Shown: one piece after another, positions 41,349 through 50,633 of the stretch
Position numbering within the stretch: the first letter of the stretch is position 1
Layout: each line of letters starts with the position of its first letter
DNA from: Clostridia bacterium
GTDB lineage: Bacteria; Bacillota; Clostridia; Oscillospirales; QAMX01
Assembly (NCBI GenBank): GCA_017532825.1
Contig: JAFXIT010000007.1
Coordinates: forward strand, 1-53,761
Reading direction: 5' to 3'
DNA length: 53,761 nt
The notes under the pieces: generated by a model
The model's database searches: none
Seen by the model: the letters and a program-made list of their open reading frames with translations, nothing else
What the model was told of the DNA's origin: nothing
Position numbers and translations under genes: made by a program

Positions 41349-42314
41349 CTAACCCTTGTAGTGTCTGTACTTTTCGGCGGCTTCAAGAAGTGCCGCAATA
41401 TTTTCAAGGGGTATACCGTGGTCGAATTCAATGTTAATGCCGAGGCCGCCCTGGGGAAGGTAGAGAGCCTCTATGCAATCCCTGACGTGGTCAAATATCT
41501 GTGACCTTGTGGCAAAGGGGAACATCTGGCGGTCAAGATCGAGGTTGATGGGGATCACCTGCTCCTCGCGGCAGACCCTGACGAGATTGTCAAGACCGTT
41601 TGCTCGGAACTGGGGATTTATCATGTCTACACCGCACTCAACAAGGTCGGGCATTATCTCGTAGATACAGCCGTCGGTGTGCATATAGATAAGCATGGAG
41701 GGATCGTAGGCCTTTACCATACCGTAAAGCTTGCGGTAGCAGGGCTTGAGATACTTTCTCCAGCGCTCCGGACCGATGGCAAGTCCCGTCTGCATTCCCA
41801 GATCGTCTCCAAAGGAAAACATCGTTTTCATACGGGGAAGGGTGGCGGCGACCTGGTAGATGTTGTACTCAAGTACCTTATCGATAAGAGTGTCTATGGC
41901 CTCGCCCTCTTCGGCGAAATAGACCATCGCATCCTCAAATCCGCACAGATCGAGAAGCCTCAGATACATAAAGCCGTGCTCAAGTATGCCCTCTCTGTTG
42001 GGCGGGATCTTGAGGGAGAATATGTCCTCCTCGCACTTGATGGGGTGCTGCTTGACCATCGAGTCAGCGCCCTCTACCTCGTTTTCCCAGACACAGCCCC
42101 ACTCGTCGGGGTGCTTTCCCCTGCGGTAACGGATGGGGAGGTTTTCTCTTAAATGTGCAAGATCGACCTGCATGCCGTTAAAGAACTGGGGGTATTGGTC
42201 GATAAGCTTCTGAAGCTCGCTTCCGTACTTAAACCAGGCTGAGGGAAGGATGTAAAACGAAACGGGGATGGTATCGGGATATTCCATTCGTATTGCAGTT
42301 GTAATGTCTGACAT
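41349..42314 (-). CDS. UroD-family methyltransferase-like protein, copy 4
   Basis: 321 residues, UroD superfamily: MHTDGCIYEIMPDLVECGVDMINPQ, NLDLDRQMFP and the C-terminal GGLGINIEFDHGIPLENI. It shares HTDG with copy 1. Its own promoter (42365-42393) and terminator make it a monocistronic unit next to the glycyl-radical pair. Its substrate is unknown. Confidence 0.87.
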   Translation of the reverse strand: MSDITTAIRMEYPDTIPVSFYILPSAWFKYGSELQKLIDQYPQFFNGMQVDLAHLRENLPIRYRRGKHPDEWGCVWENEVEGADSMVKQHPIKCEEDIFSLKIPPNREGILEHGFMYLRLLDLCGFEDAMVYFAEEGEAIDTLIDKVLEYNIYQVAATLPRMKTMFSFGDDLGMQTGLAIGPERWRKYLKPCYRKLYGMVKAYDPSMLIYMHTDGCIYEIMPDLVECGVDMINPQFRANGLDNLVRVCREEQVIPINLDLDRQMFPFATRSQIFDHVRDCIEALYLPQGGLGINIEFDHGIPLENIAALLEAAEKYRHYKG

Positions 42315-42364
42315 AAACCGCTCCTTTCCGACCGCAGGCGGCCGATAACCTATCGTATGATTTG

Positions 42365-42393
42365 ATTATATCCTAACAGACCGAGTATTTCAA
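42365..42393 (-). promoter_or_regulatory. Promoter of UroD copy 4
   Basis: Minus-strand TTGAAA (42388-42393) and TATAAT (42365-42370) with a 17-base spacer. Confidence 0.75.
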
Positions 42394-42399
42394 TGCATA

Positions 42400-43311
42400 T
42401 CAAAAGTTTTTTGCCGTGGAAACGATATTTACACCCTTTTCGCAGAGGACCTCTCTTGCAAGCTCAAGCTCCGAGGCCGAGGGGATCCAATCGGTACGCC
42501 CGTTATCCCTGCCGCCCAAAAACGTCGCCTTGGAGCCGCCGTAGGCATGGTAGGGGATAAGCTCCACTCCCTTTGTATGCTTAAGTCCAAGGGAGAGGTC
42601 GGCAAGACGGAGATAGTGATCCCTTTCGGTGTTCACTCCGCTTACCAGTATCGAGCGGATGACCGTAGGCACGCCCGCAGCATCGGCGGTCCTGAGGTTT
42701 TGAATTATCTTTTCGTTGGATACCCCCGTATATCTGCGGTGCCGCTCGGGGTCTGTATCCTTGATATCCCACAAAAACAGATCGACGTAGGCAGATGCCG
42801 CCGTCAGAAGGTCGGTATCTGCGTATCCGCAGGTCTCAACTACGGTTGTCAAGTTATTCGCTTTACAGGCCTTGAGGAGGGGTAAGACCTCCTTTTGCAT
42901 CAAAGGCTCGCCGCCGGACAGGGTCACTCCGCCGTTTTGTCCGTAGAAGGCACGGTCCTTTTCGACCTCGGAGAGGATCTGTTCAACGGTCATCTCCCTG
43001 CCGCAGACCTCAAGCGCACCCGTAGGGCAGTTGTCCGTACAGGAAAAGCAGGAACGGCAGATGCTTCGGTCGATGAGGTGGGAGCTTGATACAGTATGTG
43101 CTTGGTTGCGGCAGACCTCGGCACAGCTTTGGCAGAGGATGCACTTGTTTTCGTAGAAGAGGAGCTCGGATGCGGCTTTTTGGGTCTCGGGATTGTGGCA
43201 CCATTCACACCGAAGGGGGCATCCCTTCAAGAAGACGGTAGTGCGGACGCCCGGACCGTCGTGCATACAAAAGCGCTGTATCTCGGTCACTCTTAGCTTA
43301 ACGGTGCTCAT
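42400..43311 (-). CDS. Glycyl-radical enzyme activating protein (radical SAM)
   Basis: 303 residues. The radical SAM motif is LKGCPLRCEWCHNPE (CX3CX2C). Between it and the core are two ferredoxin-like clusters (CILCQSCAEVC and CRSCFSCTDNCPTGA), the usual layout of glycyl-radical activases. SGGEPLMQKE is the SAM-binding GGE segment. It activates the enzyme encoded directly upstream, with which it overlaps by 14 bases. Confidence 0.95.
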   Translation of the reverse strand: MSTVKLRVTEIQRFCMHDGPGVRTTVFLKGCPLRCEWCHNPETQKAASELLFYENKCILCQSCAEVCRNQAHTVSSSHLIDRSICRSCFSCTDNCPTGALEVCGREMTVEQILSEVEKDRAFYGQNGGVTLSGGEPLMQKEVLPLLKACKANNLTTVVETCGYADTDLLTAASAYVDLFLWDIKDTDPERHRRYTGVSNEKIIQNLRTADAAGVPTVIRSILVSGVNTERDHYLRLADLSLGLKHTKGVELIPYHAYGGSKATFLGGRDNGRTDWIPSASELELAREVLCEKGVNIVSTAKNF

Positions 43312-45421
43312 TTTGTGCGATCACCATATCCTGCCATTCCTTGCAAAGGGTAACAAATCTTGCGTTCCAGCCCGACACACGCACAGAGAGGGTCTGATAA
43401 TCCTCGGGGTGCTCCTGTGCCATGCGAAGCAGCTCTGCATCGACTACGTCCGGCTGCATAAAGAAGCCGCCAAGGGCAACAAAGCCGCGTATGAGAGCAA
43501 CAAGAGCCGCTATGCCGTCCTCGCCCTCGACGCTTGAGGGGAGAAGACGGATGTCAAGGGCCGCACCCGTTGCAAGCTTGGAAAGGTCTGCCTTGCAGTA
43601 GGAACGGATAATTGCCGTTGCGCCCGCCCTGTCGGTGTTGGGGGTGGGAGATGCGTTTGCCGCAAGCACCTCGCCTTGCTTTCTGCCGTGAGGTGCGGCA
43701 AGACGGTGGGGAGCCCACTCAAGCTGTCTGCCGAATGTGCTGACACCGCCGGGAAAGCGGAAGCCGCATCTGCCGCTGAAGGAGGTGCAGATGTCTGCAA
43801 AGTCGGAAAGAAGCCTTACGGCGATGGAGTCGACCTCGTCGTTGTCGTTTCCGTAGTAGACGTAGCGGTTGAGAGCGTAGGCTCTGAGAGCCTCGGCACC
43901 CTCCCAGTTGTTTCTGAGTATCTCAAAAAGCTCGGAAAGGGTCACCTTTTTCTCTTCGTATACCAGCTTTTTTATGGCGTAGAGGGCGTTTACGGTGTCG
44001 GCAAGTCCGCCGATATGAGGGGATGTTACGGTGTAGGTGGGTCCACCTTCGTGGTAGGAAGCACCCTTTTGTATACAGCCCCGTTCAAACAGGGACACCA
44101 CGGTGCAGGGTATCTGCGGGTACCACTTGAGCGGCTCTTCACGGGATTCAAGGCAGCCAAGTCTGCCGTTGACGATGGCCTCGATGTGGGCCCGCAGTCT
44201 TTCTATGTAGGCCTGATAAAGCTCCTCAAAGTCGCCGTAAACGGCATCGGTTTGATAGTTATCCAGGGTGTTCATCTGCAGAAGGTATAATGAGTCAAAG
44301 GGAACGTAGCAAAAGTTGGTCTCTCCGGGGATCTGTACCTCCCAGCAGCCGTCGTTTGCAAACCTTCTTGCATCACGCTCGGCATATCCCTCCATTGCAA
44401 GAGCCTTGAGGATCAGATCCTCGTTGTAGACCGCAAGGATGCCGCCGCCCTGGCGCATTACCTCTGCCACCCTGCGTAAAAGCTGCTCGTCGGTGTTTGA
44501 GTTGACCCTTACGGTGGTGGGGAAATCGCTGATGCCAAGCTCCTCGAGAACGTCAAGGACGAGGTAGGTTACCTCGTTTGTTACCTCGTTTCCGTCCTCG
44601 TCAATGCCCGCAAGGAGAATGTTTTGGTAGTGCTGGGCATCTCCGCTGCCGATGAATTTGCCGTTTACCCATTCACAGCCCTTTATAAAGAAGTGTGCCA
44701 ATATCTCACGGGCATCGTCAAGAGTGATCGTGCCCTTTTTAAGGTCTGCCTTGAGAAGGTCCCCGAACAACCAGTCGATACGGCCTATTCCCGGCCAGTT
44801 TCCGCACAGACGGACGAATGCGAACGTAAACCAAATACTTTGCACAGCCTCGTAAAAGCTTGATGCCGGCTCAAAGGGGACTCTTTTGAGGTTTTCATAG
44901 TTGTCCTTGTACTTCGGAAGCTCCTTTAGAGCCTCAAGATAACGTCGGTGCCAGAGCTTGAATGCGTCAAGACAGCAAAGACAGCTTTTTAAAAAGGGTT
45001 CCTTTTCGGTGCCCTTGTATTTTTCATAAGAAGCCTCGGCGTCCTTTACTATTGCGTTGACTCCTTTTTTAACGACCGTTTCAAAATCGATGGTAAGATG
45101 GCTGATGCTCGAAAAGACGGGATGGCCGTCGTAGGTCGCAGGGATCTGGTGATGAATACCAAGTCCGAGCGTTGCCGCACCGCTGATGCGCTCGTCCTCG
45201 CAGATGCGGATGGGAGCCTCGGCGGCGATCCGTTGGATGGCAAGGTCGTGTTTTTGAATGGTAGAAAGGTCTTCAAAGCCCTCAATACCGTCAAGGATAA
45301 CGGCGTTTGTCTTTAAGGTATCCAGACCGTACTTTCGTCCCAGAGAATCGTAAGCAAACCTTCTGGTACTGTCGGACAAACGAATGGGGCGCTTGCCTCC
45401 GTTTTGTGCGTAAAATTCCAT
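43298..45421 (-). CDS. Glycyl-radical enzyme of unassigned class (dehydratase/lyase-like)
   Basis: 707 residues starting at the ATG at 45421 with GGGAGG upstream. The glycyl-radical loop near the C-terminus is RVSGWNARF (G684). The thiyl site is NDGCWE (C359, E361), a Cys-x-Glu pair as in glycerol/propanediol dehydratase, choline lyase and hydroxyproline dehydratase, rather than the Cys-Cys of pyruvate formate-lyase. It is shorter than those enzymes (about 780-850 residues). The substrate is not identified. Its neighbours are rhamnosidases and corrinoid genes, so sugar-derived diols or a methoxyl-containing intermediate are possible. Confidence 0.93.
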   Translation of the reverse strand: MEFYAQNGGKRPIRLSDSTRRFAYDSLGRKYGLDTLKTNAVILDGIEGFEDLSTIQKHDLAIQRIAAEAPIRICEDERISGAATLGLGIHHQIPATYDGHPVFSSISHLTIDFETVVKKGVNAIVKDAEASYEKYKGTEKEPFLKSCLCCLDAFKLWHRRYLEALKELPKYKDNYENLKRVPFEPASSFYEAVQSIWFTFAFVRLCGNWPGIGRIDWLFGDLLKADLKKGTITLDDAREILAHFFIKGCEWVNGKFIGSGDAQHYQNILLAGIDEDGNEVTNEVTYLVLDVLEELGISDFPTTVRVNSNTDEQLLRRVAEVMRQGGGILAVYNEDLILKALAMEGYAERDARRFANDGCWEVQIPGETNFCYVPFDSLYLLQMNTLDNYQTDAVYGDFEELYQAYIERLRAHIEAIVNGRLGCLESREEPLKWYPQIPCTVVSLFERGCIQKGASYHEGGPTYTVTSPHIGGLADTVNALYAIKKLVYEEKKVTLSELFEILRNNWEGAEALRAYALNRYVYYGNDNDEVDSIAVRLLSDFADICTSFSGRCGFRFPGGVSTFGRQLEWAPHRLAAPHGRKQGEVLAANASPTPNTDRAGATAIIRSYCKADLSKLATGAALDIRLLPSSVEGEDGIAALVALIRGFVALGGFFMQPDVVDAELLRMAQEHPEDYQTLSVRVSGWNARFVTLCKEWQDMVIAQNEHR

Positions 45422-45443
45422 ACCAACGCCTCCCTGTAAGAGT

Positions 45444-45472
45444 ATTATACAGAAAGAAATCGGGAATTTCAA
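45444..45472 (-). promoter_or_regulatory. Promoter of the glycyl-radical operon
   Basis: Minus-strand TTGAAA (45467-45472) and TATAAT (45444-45449) with a 17-base spacer. Confidence 0.8.
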
Positions 45473-45527
45473 CCGAAAATTTTACTTCTTTTTCGTATAA
45501 CAGGTTAAAACTCCGTCGCCGCCGAGG

Positions 45528-45556
45528 TTGACAGAGCGTATGTCGGGTGGTATACT
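45528..45556 (+). promoter_or_regulatory. Promoter of the deacetylase-like gene
   Basis: TTGACA (45528-45533) and TATACT (45551-45556) with a 17-base spacer. The two divergent promoters share this 160-base region. Confidence 0.8.
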
Positions 45557-45584
45557 GTGAAAAACACCTTTCGGAGGGATAGCG

Positions 45585-46562
45585 ATGAAAACACCTATCA
45601 GTTGGCTCATTGACGATCCGGCTCCCGTAATATCGGTATATCACGAGCACGCAGAGTCGCGTTTTACCGAGGACGGCCGTCCTCTTGCGGCGACCTATTC
45701 CAACGAACTGCTCTTTGAGTTTTGCGATATCATAGAAAGGCGCGGGATCCGCGGCAAGTTCAGCGTAGTTCCCATGCCCGGCAACAAGGGAGACATCGTC
45801 AACGGACTTGAGGGCATCGACGATGCAGAGCTGAAGGAATGGCTTGATTGCGTTAAGAGCCGTGTAATGCCTGCTTTTTCGGTCGGTCCCGAAATGCTGT
45901 CACACCACAAAGCGGTAGACCTTGAAAGCGGTAAGGCGCTTTCGATGAGTGAACGTCACTGGGCGATGACCCAGGACAGAACGACCTTCGTGCCCTACAT
46001 ATCAAAGGCGCTTTCCCTTTTGAAGGAGGTCGGAATGCACTCTATCGGGGTTACCTCCCCCTGGGATTTCGGCATCGAGGTCGAGGACGAGTACCAGCAC
46101 TCCATTTCCGTCTCGGTAGAACGGGTGAGCGGAAGCAAAAAAGCCTGGTTTTTCCTTCGTGACGTCGTAGACAAGCCCAACGCAAAGCCATGGGTCGCAC
46201 TTGAGGAGGACGGCAGGACTCTGGTGTCCATCCCTGCGACCACCAGAGAGCACATCTGGCAGACGATTGACACTCCCCGTACCGACAGAGAATACGTCTG
46301 CTCTATCGCAGACGGTCTGATAAGCGAGGACGGTAAGAGCGGCGAGATAATACGCATACTTGAGACCGGCGGATATCCCATCATAATATGCCATTGGCAG
46401 AGCCTCATGTCCAACGGTCTGGGAACCGGTCTTAAGGTGATGGACGAGGTCGGCAGACGTGTAGCGGAAAATCTTTCGGACAGAGTAGAGTGGATGAACT
46501 TTGAGGAGATAACCGATATGGTAGTGGCCGACAAGGCCGCATACCCCAAGCCGAAGTTTTAG
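45585..46562 (+). CDS. Polysaccharide deacetylase-like (glycoside hydrolase/deacetylase superfamily) protein
   Basis: 325 residues with an N-terminal SWLIDDPAPVISVYHEHAE and GIRGKFSVVPMPGNKGD, resembling the beta/alpha barrel of deacetylase/glycosidase superfamily proteins. The Asp pair and following His residues (YHEH, GPEMLSHHKA) could hold a metal. No signal peptide is present. It is the only plus-strand gene of the island. A specific activity cannot be named. Confidence 0.6.
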   Translation: MKTPISWLIDDPAPVISVYHEHAESRFTEDGRPLAATYSNELLFEFCDIIERRGIRGKFSVVPMPGNKGDIVNGLEGIDDAELKEWLDCVKSRVMPAFSVGPEMLSHHKAVDLESGKALSMSERHWAMTQDRTTFVPYISKALSLLKEVGMHSIGVTSPWDFGIEVEDEYQHSISVSVERVSGSKKAWFFLRDVVDKPNAKPWVALEEDGRTLVSIPATTREHIWQTIDTPRTDREYVCSIADGLISEDGKSGEIIRILETGGYPIIICHWQSLMSNGLGTGLKVMDEVGRRVAENLSDRVEWMNFEEITDMVVADKAAYPKPKF

Positions 46563-46583
46563 TAAAGACCCGGTCAAGGCGAT

Positions 46584-46622
46584 AAAAACGGCTGTACAGA
46601 AGCTTTCTGTACAGCCGTTTTT
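46584..46622. terminator. Bidirectional terminator between the deacetylase-like and FAD genes
   Basis: Perfect 17-bp or longer stem AAAACGGCTGTACAGAA / TTCTGTACAGCCGTTTT with a 3-base loop, between convergent genes. Confidence 0.9.
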
Positions 46623-46636
46623 GGTTGCTTGCTTTT

Positions 46637-48421
46637 TTAGCAGAAGTCAAAGGATATCAGATTGGTCTCGTCGCTTTCTCCCCAGTTGTCAAGGATCTGA
46701 AGCTTCAGAGAGGTCACAGCCAGGTCAAGGGGAAGGTGATGTGACCTTTTTATGTTGTTTTCACTGCGAAGAAGCTCGATCTCCCTGCCGTCGACGATTG
46801 CACTGAGACGGAAGGAGCGGCAGAGCGTCTTTGGCAGATACATTTGCGGGCTGTCAAGCCGTACGTTTGCTCTTGTAACGTGCTCATTCTCGCAGGGGTC
46901 TTCTGAGGGCAGAGTTACCCTGTCAAGGTCGCTGTCAAATACTATGTGTACCGACTTGAGAGAGACCTCGCTGTCGAATACGTATTCGACAGATTCGCCG
47001 TTTGGCACGAGACATCCGCAGCTTTCGGTGCCGTATATCCGATTTGCTCTGTCCTCACCCGACCAAAGACTGCAGTCTCCACCCTTGAGGGTCGAGCTTT
47101 GGCACAGAGGGGAGATGTTTCTTTTGAAGTGGGGGAGGAAGCAGTCGTCATCCATAAGCAGCGACTGGAGCTCGCCGATGCGGCTTAAATATACGTCGTG
47201 CGGAGCAAGCCTCTCCTTGGCGGCGATAGAAGCCGCTGTGCCGATTGCCTGCCCCAACAGTCCGCAGGTCGCCATAACGCGTATACTGCTCATGGCCATA
47301 TGGGTCATGCTTATGTTTCGGCCTGCGAAAAACAGATTGTCAACGTTTGAGGAATACAAGGCTCGGTAGGGAATTGAGTAGGGTGCAGGCGTTTTAAAGT
47401 CGGTATTGGGGGTTCCTCTGTGGTAATATCCGGCAGGATAATGGTCGTCAAGCGGCCAGCCGCCGAAGGCTACTGTGTCGGGGAAGACCACGTTGTCGGA
47501 TATGTCACGCTGGGAGATGACGTATTCACCCTTCATCCGCCTTGATTCACGCTTGCCGGGAAGGAAGCCCAGGAATTCCAGATCCCAATTTTCCGCATCG
47601 CATTTTCCGCTGTTTTTTATATAGTCCCATGCGCCAAGGGCGAGGGGGACGAGCTTGTACTTGGTATCCTCGGCATTGTCTATTGTATTTTCCGTTCCGC
47701 CCAGCTCCAGATACCAAAAGTTTTCGGAGCGAGAGTGAATATTCATAGGACGGTTTTCCACATCACTGTCAGAAAGCTTGGTGATAAGCTCCGAGGGGAT
47801 AAAGCGAACGGGTCGGTGGGTCTCACGTCCCTGGATAAGGCAGCTCATGCCCATGACCATATCGTCGCTTACCTTTACGTGGGTGTCCTCGCCGTAGATA
47901 TCGGCGGATTCTCTGCCGTACATAAACTCGGCATCGCTCAGGGGCGCCAGGATGCTGTCACCCGAGCAGTCGGCAAAGTAGCCTGCATCGACCCTTACAA
48001 ACTGCTGGGTCGTCATGGTGTAGCCCTTGACCGACGTTATCCTCTTGGTCCTGCCGTGAGAAAAGCTGCCTTCCTCAACGTCGGCATCCATACAGGTGGT
48101 GTTGAGAAGCAGGGTGATGTTTTGCTCACGCCTTACAAAATCAAGGAGGATAGAGTCCCATATATAGAAATTCTTGGTAGGATTTCTGTACAGGCTCTCA
48201 AGCATTATTTCTTCTATGATACCGGTCTCACGGTTGTTTTTTCCGTGCGCTCCGCATATCCACATACGTATTTCGGAAGATGCGTTTCCGCCAAGCACCG
48301 GACGCTCGTGCATAAGCACGACCTTTATTCCGTGGCGGGCTGCGGCGATAGCGGTGCATATCCCCGAAATTCCTCCGCCGACGACACAGAGGTCGGCCGA
48401 CAGTGTTTTTTCCTTAAGCAT
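46637..48421 (-). CDS. FAD-dependent oxidoreductase with a C-terminal sugar-binding-like domain, copy 2
   Basis: 594 residues. The N-terminal part has the FAD motif LCVVGGGISGICTAIAAARHG and the GNASSEIRMWICGAHG block; the FAD-binding part ends near 435 (NLFFAGRNISMTHMAMSS). The last about 150 residues (SLWSGEDRANRIYGTES, SVHIVFDSDLDRV) look like a discoidin/galactose-binding beta-sandwich, an unusual fusion. The gene follows the GH78 rhamnosidase in a two-gene unit; GGAGG precedes the ATG. Confidence 0.85.
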   Translation of the reverse strand: MLKEKTLSADLCVVGGGISGICTAIAAARHGIKVVLMHERPVLGGNASSEIRMWICGAHGKNNRETGIIEEIMLESLYRNPTKNFYIWDSILLDFVRREQNITLLLNTTCMDADVEEGSFSHGRTKRITSVKGYTMTTQQFVRVDAGYFADCSGDSILAPLSDAEFMYGRESADIYGEDTHVKVSDDMVMGMSCLIQGRETHRPVRFIPSELITKLSDSDVENRPMNIHSRSENFWYLELGGTENTIDNAEDTKYKLVPLALGAWDYIKNSGKCDAENWDLEFLGFLPGKRESRRMKGEYVISQRDISDNVVFPDTVAFGGWPLDDHYPAGYYHRGTPNTDFKTPAPYSIPYRALYSSNVDNLFFAGRNISMTHMAMSSIRVMATCGLLGQAIGTAASIAAKERLAPHDVYLSRIGELQSLLMDDDCFLPHFKRNISPLCQSSTLKGGDCSLWSGEDRANRIYGTESCGCLVPNGESVEYVFDSEVSLKSVHIVFDSDLDRVTLPSEDPCENEHVTRANVRLDSPQMYLPKTLCRSFRLSAIVDGREIELLRSENNIKRSHHLPLDLAVTSLKLQILDNWGESDETNLISFDFC

Positions 48422-48472
48422 ATCAGTACCTCCAAAAAGGTTTATCAGACGTCGGGACCGTTGACGTACATA

Positions 48473-50602
48473 TTAGAAGGTATACCTGCCCGGCTCAAGG
48501 TCGTATTTCCTGCCGTCGATGACCGCCGTGGATCTTACGGGTGTTTCGATCTCGTAGACGGCCTTGCCGTCCTCGTGACGCCAACCCGACCTGATGGTAC
48601 CCTGCTTTGTGTCAAGCTCGGCACGGAACCAGTCTATTTCGTCTGTGGCTACGGGTGCAAAGTGTACCTGCTCAAAGCCCGGGTGATCTTCAACCGTTTG
48701 AATTCCCGCCATTGCGCCGTAGAGCCAGTCTCCTACCGAGCCGTAAGCATAGTGGTTAAAGGAGTTCATATCGGTAGACCATACCCTGCCGTCGGGCATT
48801 ATGCCGTCCCAATGCTCCCACATGGTGGTGGCACCCTTGGTGATGGGATAGAACCACGAGGGATATTCCTTCCGTAACAGCAGCTTGTATGCAAGCTCGC
48901 TGTAACCGTTTTGACTGAGGGCGTGAAGGATGTAAGGCGTGCCGACAAATCCCGTCTGTATCTTGTCGCCGTCGTCGTGGATCATCTGCACAAGAGACGC
49001 CGCAACGGCCTCTTTTTGGTCGGTCAGGTCGAAGTAGAGGGTCAGGATGTGCTCGGTCTGGGTCTTGAAGTTATCCTTGAACTCTTCAATGTAAGCATTG
49101 CGGACCTTTTTGTAGTGCTCCTTGTAGCGCTCGACGTCCTTGCCGAGAATATCGCCTATCTTGCAGAGGATATTGGTGGAGTGGGCGTGGAATGCCGAGG
49201 CGATGAGGTCGTCTCTGGTTGCACCCTTGTAGCTGCCGTAGGGCGCCTTGAGCTCAAGCCAGTCGCCGTAGTGATCGCCGCCAAACCACAGATTTTCCTT
49301 GGTGGTAGTCGAGATGACGTAATCTACCCATTTTTTGATGGGCAGGAACATATTCTCAAGGATGTCCTTGTTGCCGTAGGTCAGATACATCTGCCAGGGG
49401 CAGATGGCAATGGCGTCCGCCCAGGCCGCACTGATGCGGGTGGGCTTTGTATAGGGTACCACCCCGGGAACACCGCCGCTTTCATACTGATTCAGCGCCA
49501 TATCGCCAAGCCACTTGTCAAAAAATCTTTCAACGTCGTAGTTGTAGGAGGCCGTCCTTACGAATACCTGTGCATCTCCGAGCCAACCCATTCTCTCGTC
49601 ACGCTGGGGACAGTCGGTGGGGATGTCGAGGAAGTTGCTCTTCTGCCCCCAAATGATGTTGTGGTAAAGCTGGTTGAGCATGGGATCGGAGCTTTCGATC
49701 CTGCCGGTGCGCTTAAGGTCGCTGTGTACGACAACAGCGCAGAAGTTTTCGGGAAGTATCTCGCCGGGGTAGCTGTTTACACGGACGTATCTGAATCCGT
49801 AGAAGGTGAGGGTGGGCATAAAGGTCTGAAGACCCTCTCGGCAGGTATATTCGTATTTACACTTGGCAACACGGTAGTTGTCATTGTAAAAATTGCCGTC
49901 CATGAGTATCTCGCCGAAGGAAAGGGATACCCTGTCGCCTGCGGTGGCGTTGACGGTAAATTCCACCGCACCGACCATGTTCTGCCCGAAGTCGAGCACG
50001 GTCTCACCCTTGGGGGTGCGGATGATCTCACGGGGGTAGAGCCGCTCCTGTGCGGTCACCTTTTCGCCGATCTGGGGGATAAGCAGGGAAGTGTCGTTAT
50101 TGGGATCGAGAGTCGGCTTGAGGTCAAACTGCGGCTCGATTCTCGCATCGTACTCAAAACCGTTGTATATCTCGCAGTAGGTAAGTCCGCTCTCGGAGGC
50201 CTCCCAGTCGGTGTCGGTCAGGTAAACGTCGGTGGTTCCGTCGCTGTATTCAACGGTAAGCTCGGCAATGAGTGCAGATATCTTGCCCTCGTTGTCACCC
50301 CACCATTCTCTGATACCGCCGCTGTACCAGCCGCAGGCTACCTGAACGGTAAGGGTATTTTCCCTGCACAGAAGTGCGGTGACGTCATATTCCTGGAACT
50401 GTATACGGTCGTCATAGGAGGTAAAACCGGGCGCAAGAATAAAATCTCCCACACGGTTGCCGTTGAGATGCGCCTCGTAAACACCCTTGGCGGATATCTT
50501 TAAGGTTGCTTTCGATAGGTTTTCTTTGACTGAAAACTGTTTTCTAAACAGGGGACAGTTGTTTTTTAAAGATTCTACTCTGATCCAATTGGCGTTTTTC
50601 AT
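48473..50602 (-). CDS. GH78 alpha-L-rhamnosidase
   Basis: 709 residues. It contains an N-terminal beta-sandwich (VYEAHLNGNRVGDFILAPGFTSYDDR), a Bac_rhamnosid domain and the active-site block DIPTDCPQRDERMGWLGDAQ with the conserved acids, plus the C-terminal GATTMWEHWDGIMPDG. It removes terminal alpha-L-rhamnose. No signal peptide is present, so it acts inside the cell. It is shorter than most GH78 proteins (about 900-1100 residues), lacking one N-terminal domain. A promoter is upstream. Confidence 0.93.
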   Translation of the reverse strand: MKNANWIRVESLKNNCPLFRKQFSVKENLSKATLKISAKGVYEAHLNGNRVGDFILAPGFTSYDDRIQFQEYDVTALLCRENTLTVQVACGWYSGGIREWWGDNEGKISALIAELTVEYSDGTTDVYLTDTDWEASESGLTYCEIYNGFEYDARIEPQFDLKPTLDPNNDTSLLIPQIGEKVTAQERLYPREIIRTPKGETVLDFGQNMVGAVEFTVNATAGDRVSLSFGEILMDGNFYNDNYRVAKCKYEYTCREGLQTFMPTLTFYGFRYVRVNSYPGEILPENFCAVVVHSDLKRTGRIESSDPMLNQLYHNIIWGQKSNFLDIPTDCPQRDERMGWLGDAQVFVRTASYNYDVERFFDKWLGDMALNQYESGGVPGVVPYTKPTRISAAWADAIAICPWQMYLTYGNKDILENMFLPIKKWVDYVISTTTKENLWFGGDHYGDWLELKAPYGSYKGATRDDLIASAFHAHSTNILCKIGDILGKDVERYKEHYKKVRNAYIEEFKDNFKTQTEHILTLYFDLTDQKEAVAASLVQMIHDDGDKIQTGFVGTPYILHALSQNGYSELAYKLLLRKEYPSWFYPITKGATTMWEHWDGIMPDGRVWSTDMNSFNHYAYGSVGDWLYGAMAGIQTVEDHPGFEQVHFAPVATDEIDWFRAELDTKQGTIRSGWRHEDGKAVYEIETPVRSTAVIDGRKYDLEPGRYTF

Positions 50603-50633
50603 ATCGATCCCTCTTTACTGAAGTGGTGAAATA

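Noticed and set aside
43298-45421. Naming the glycyl-radical enzyme pyruvate formate-lyase
   Set aside because: The active site is C-x-E rather than the adjacent Cys-Cys of PflB.
48911-50503. A 530-codon plus-strand open frame
   Set aside because: Antisense to the GH78 rhamnosidase with intact motifs; composition is a mirror of that gene.
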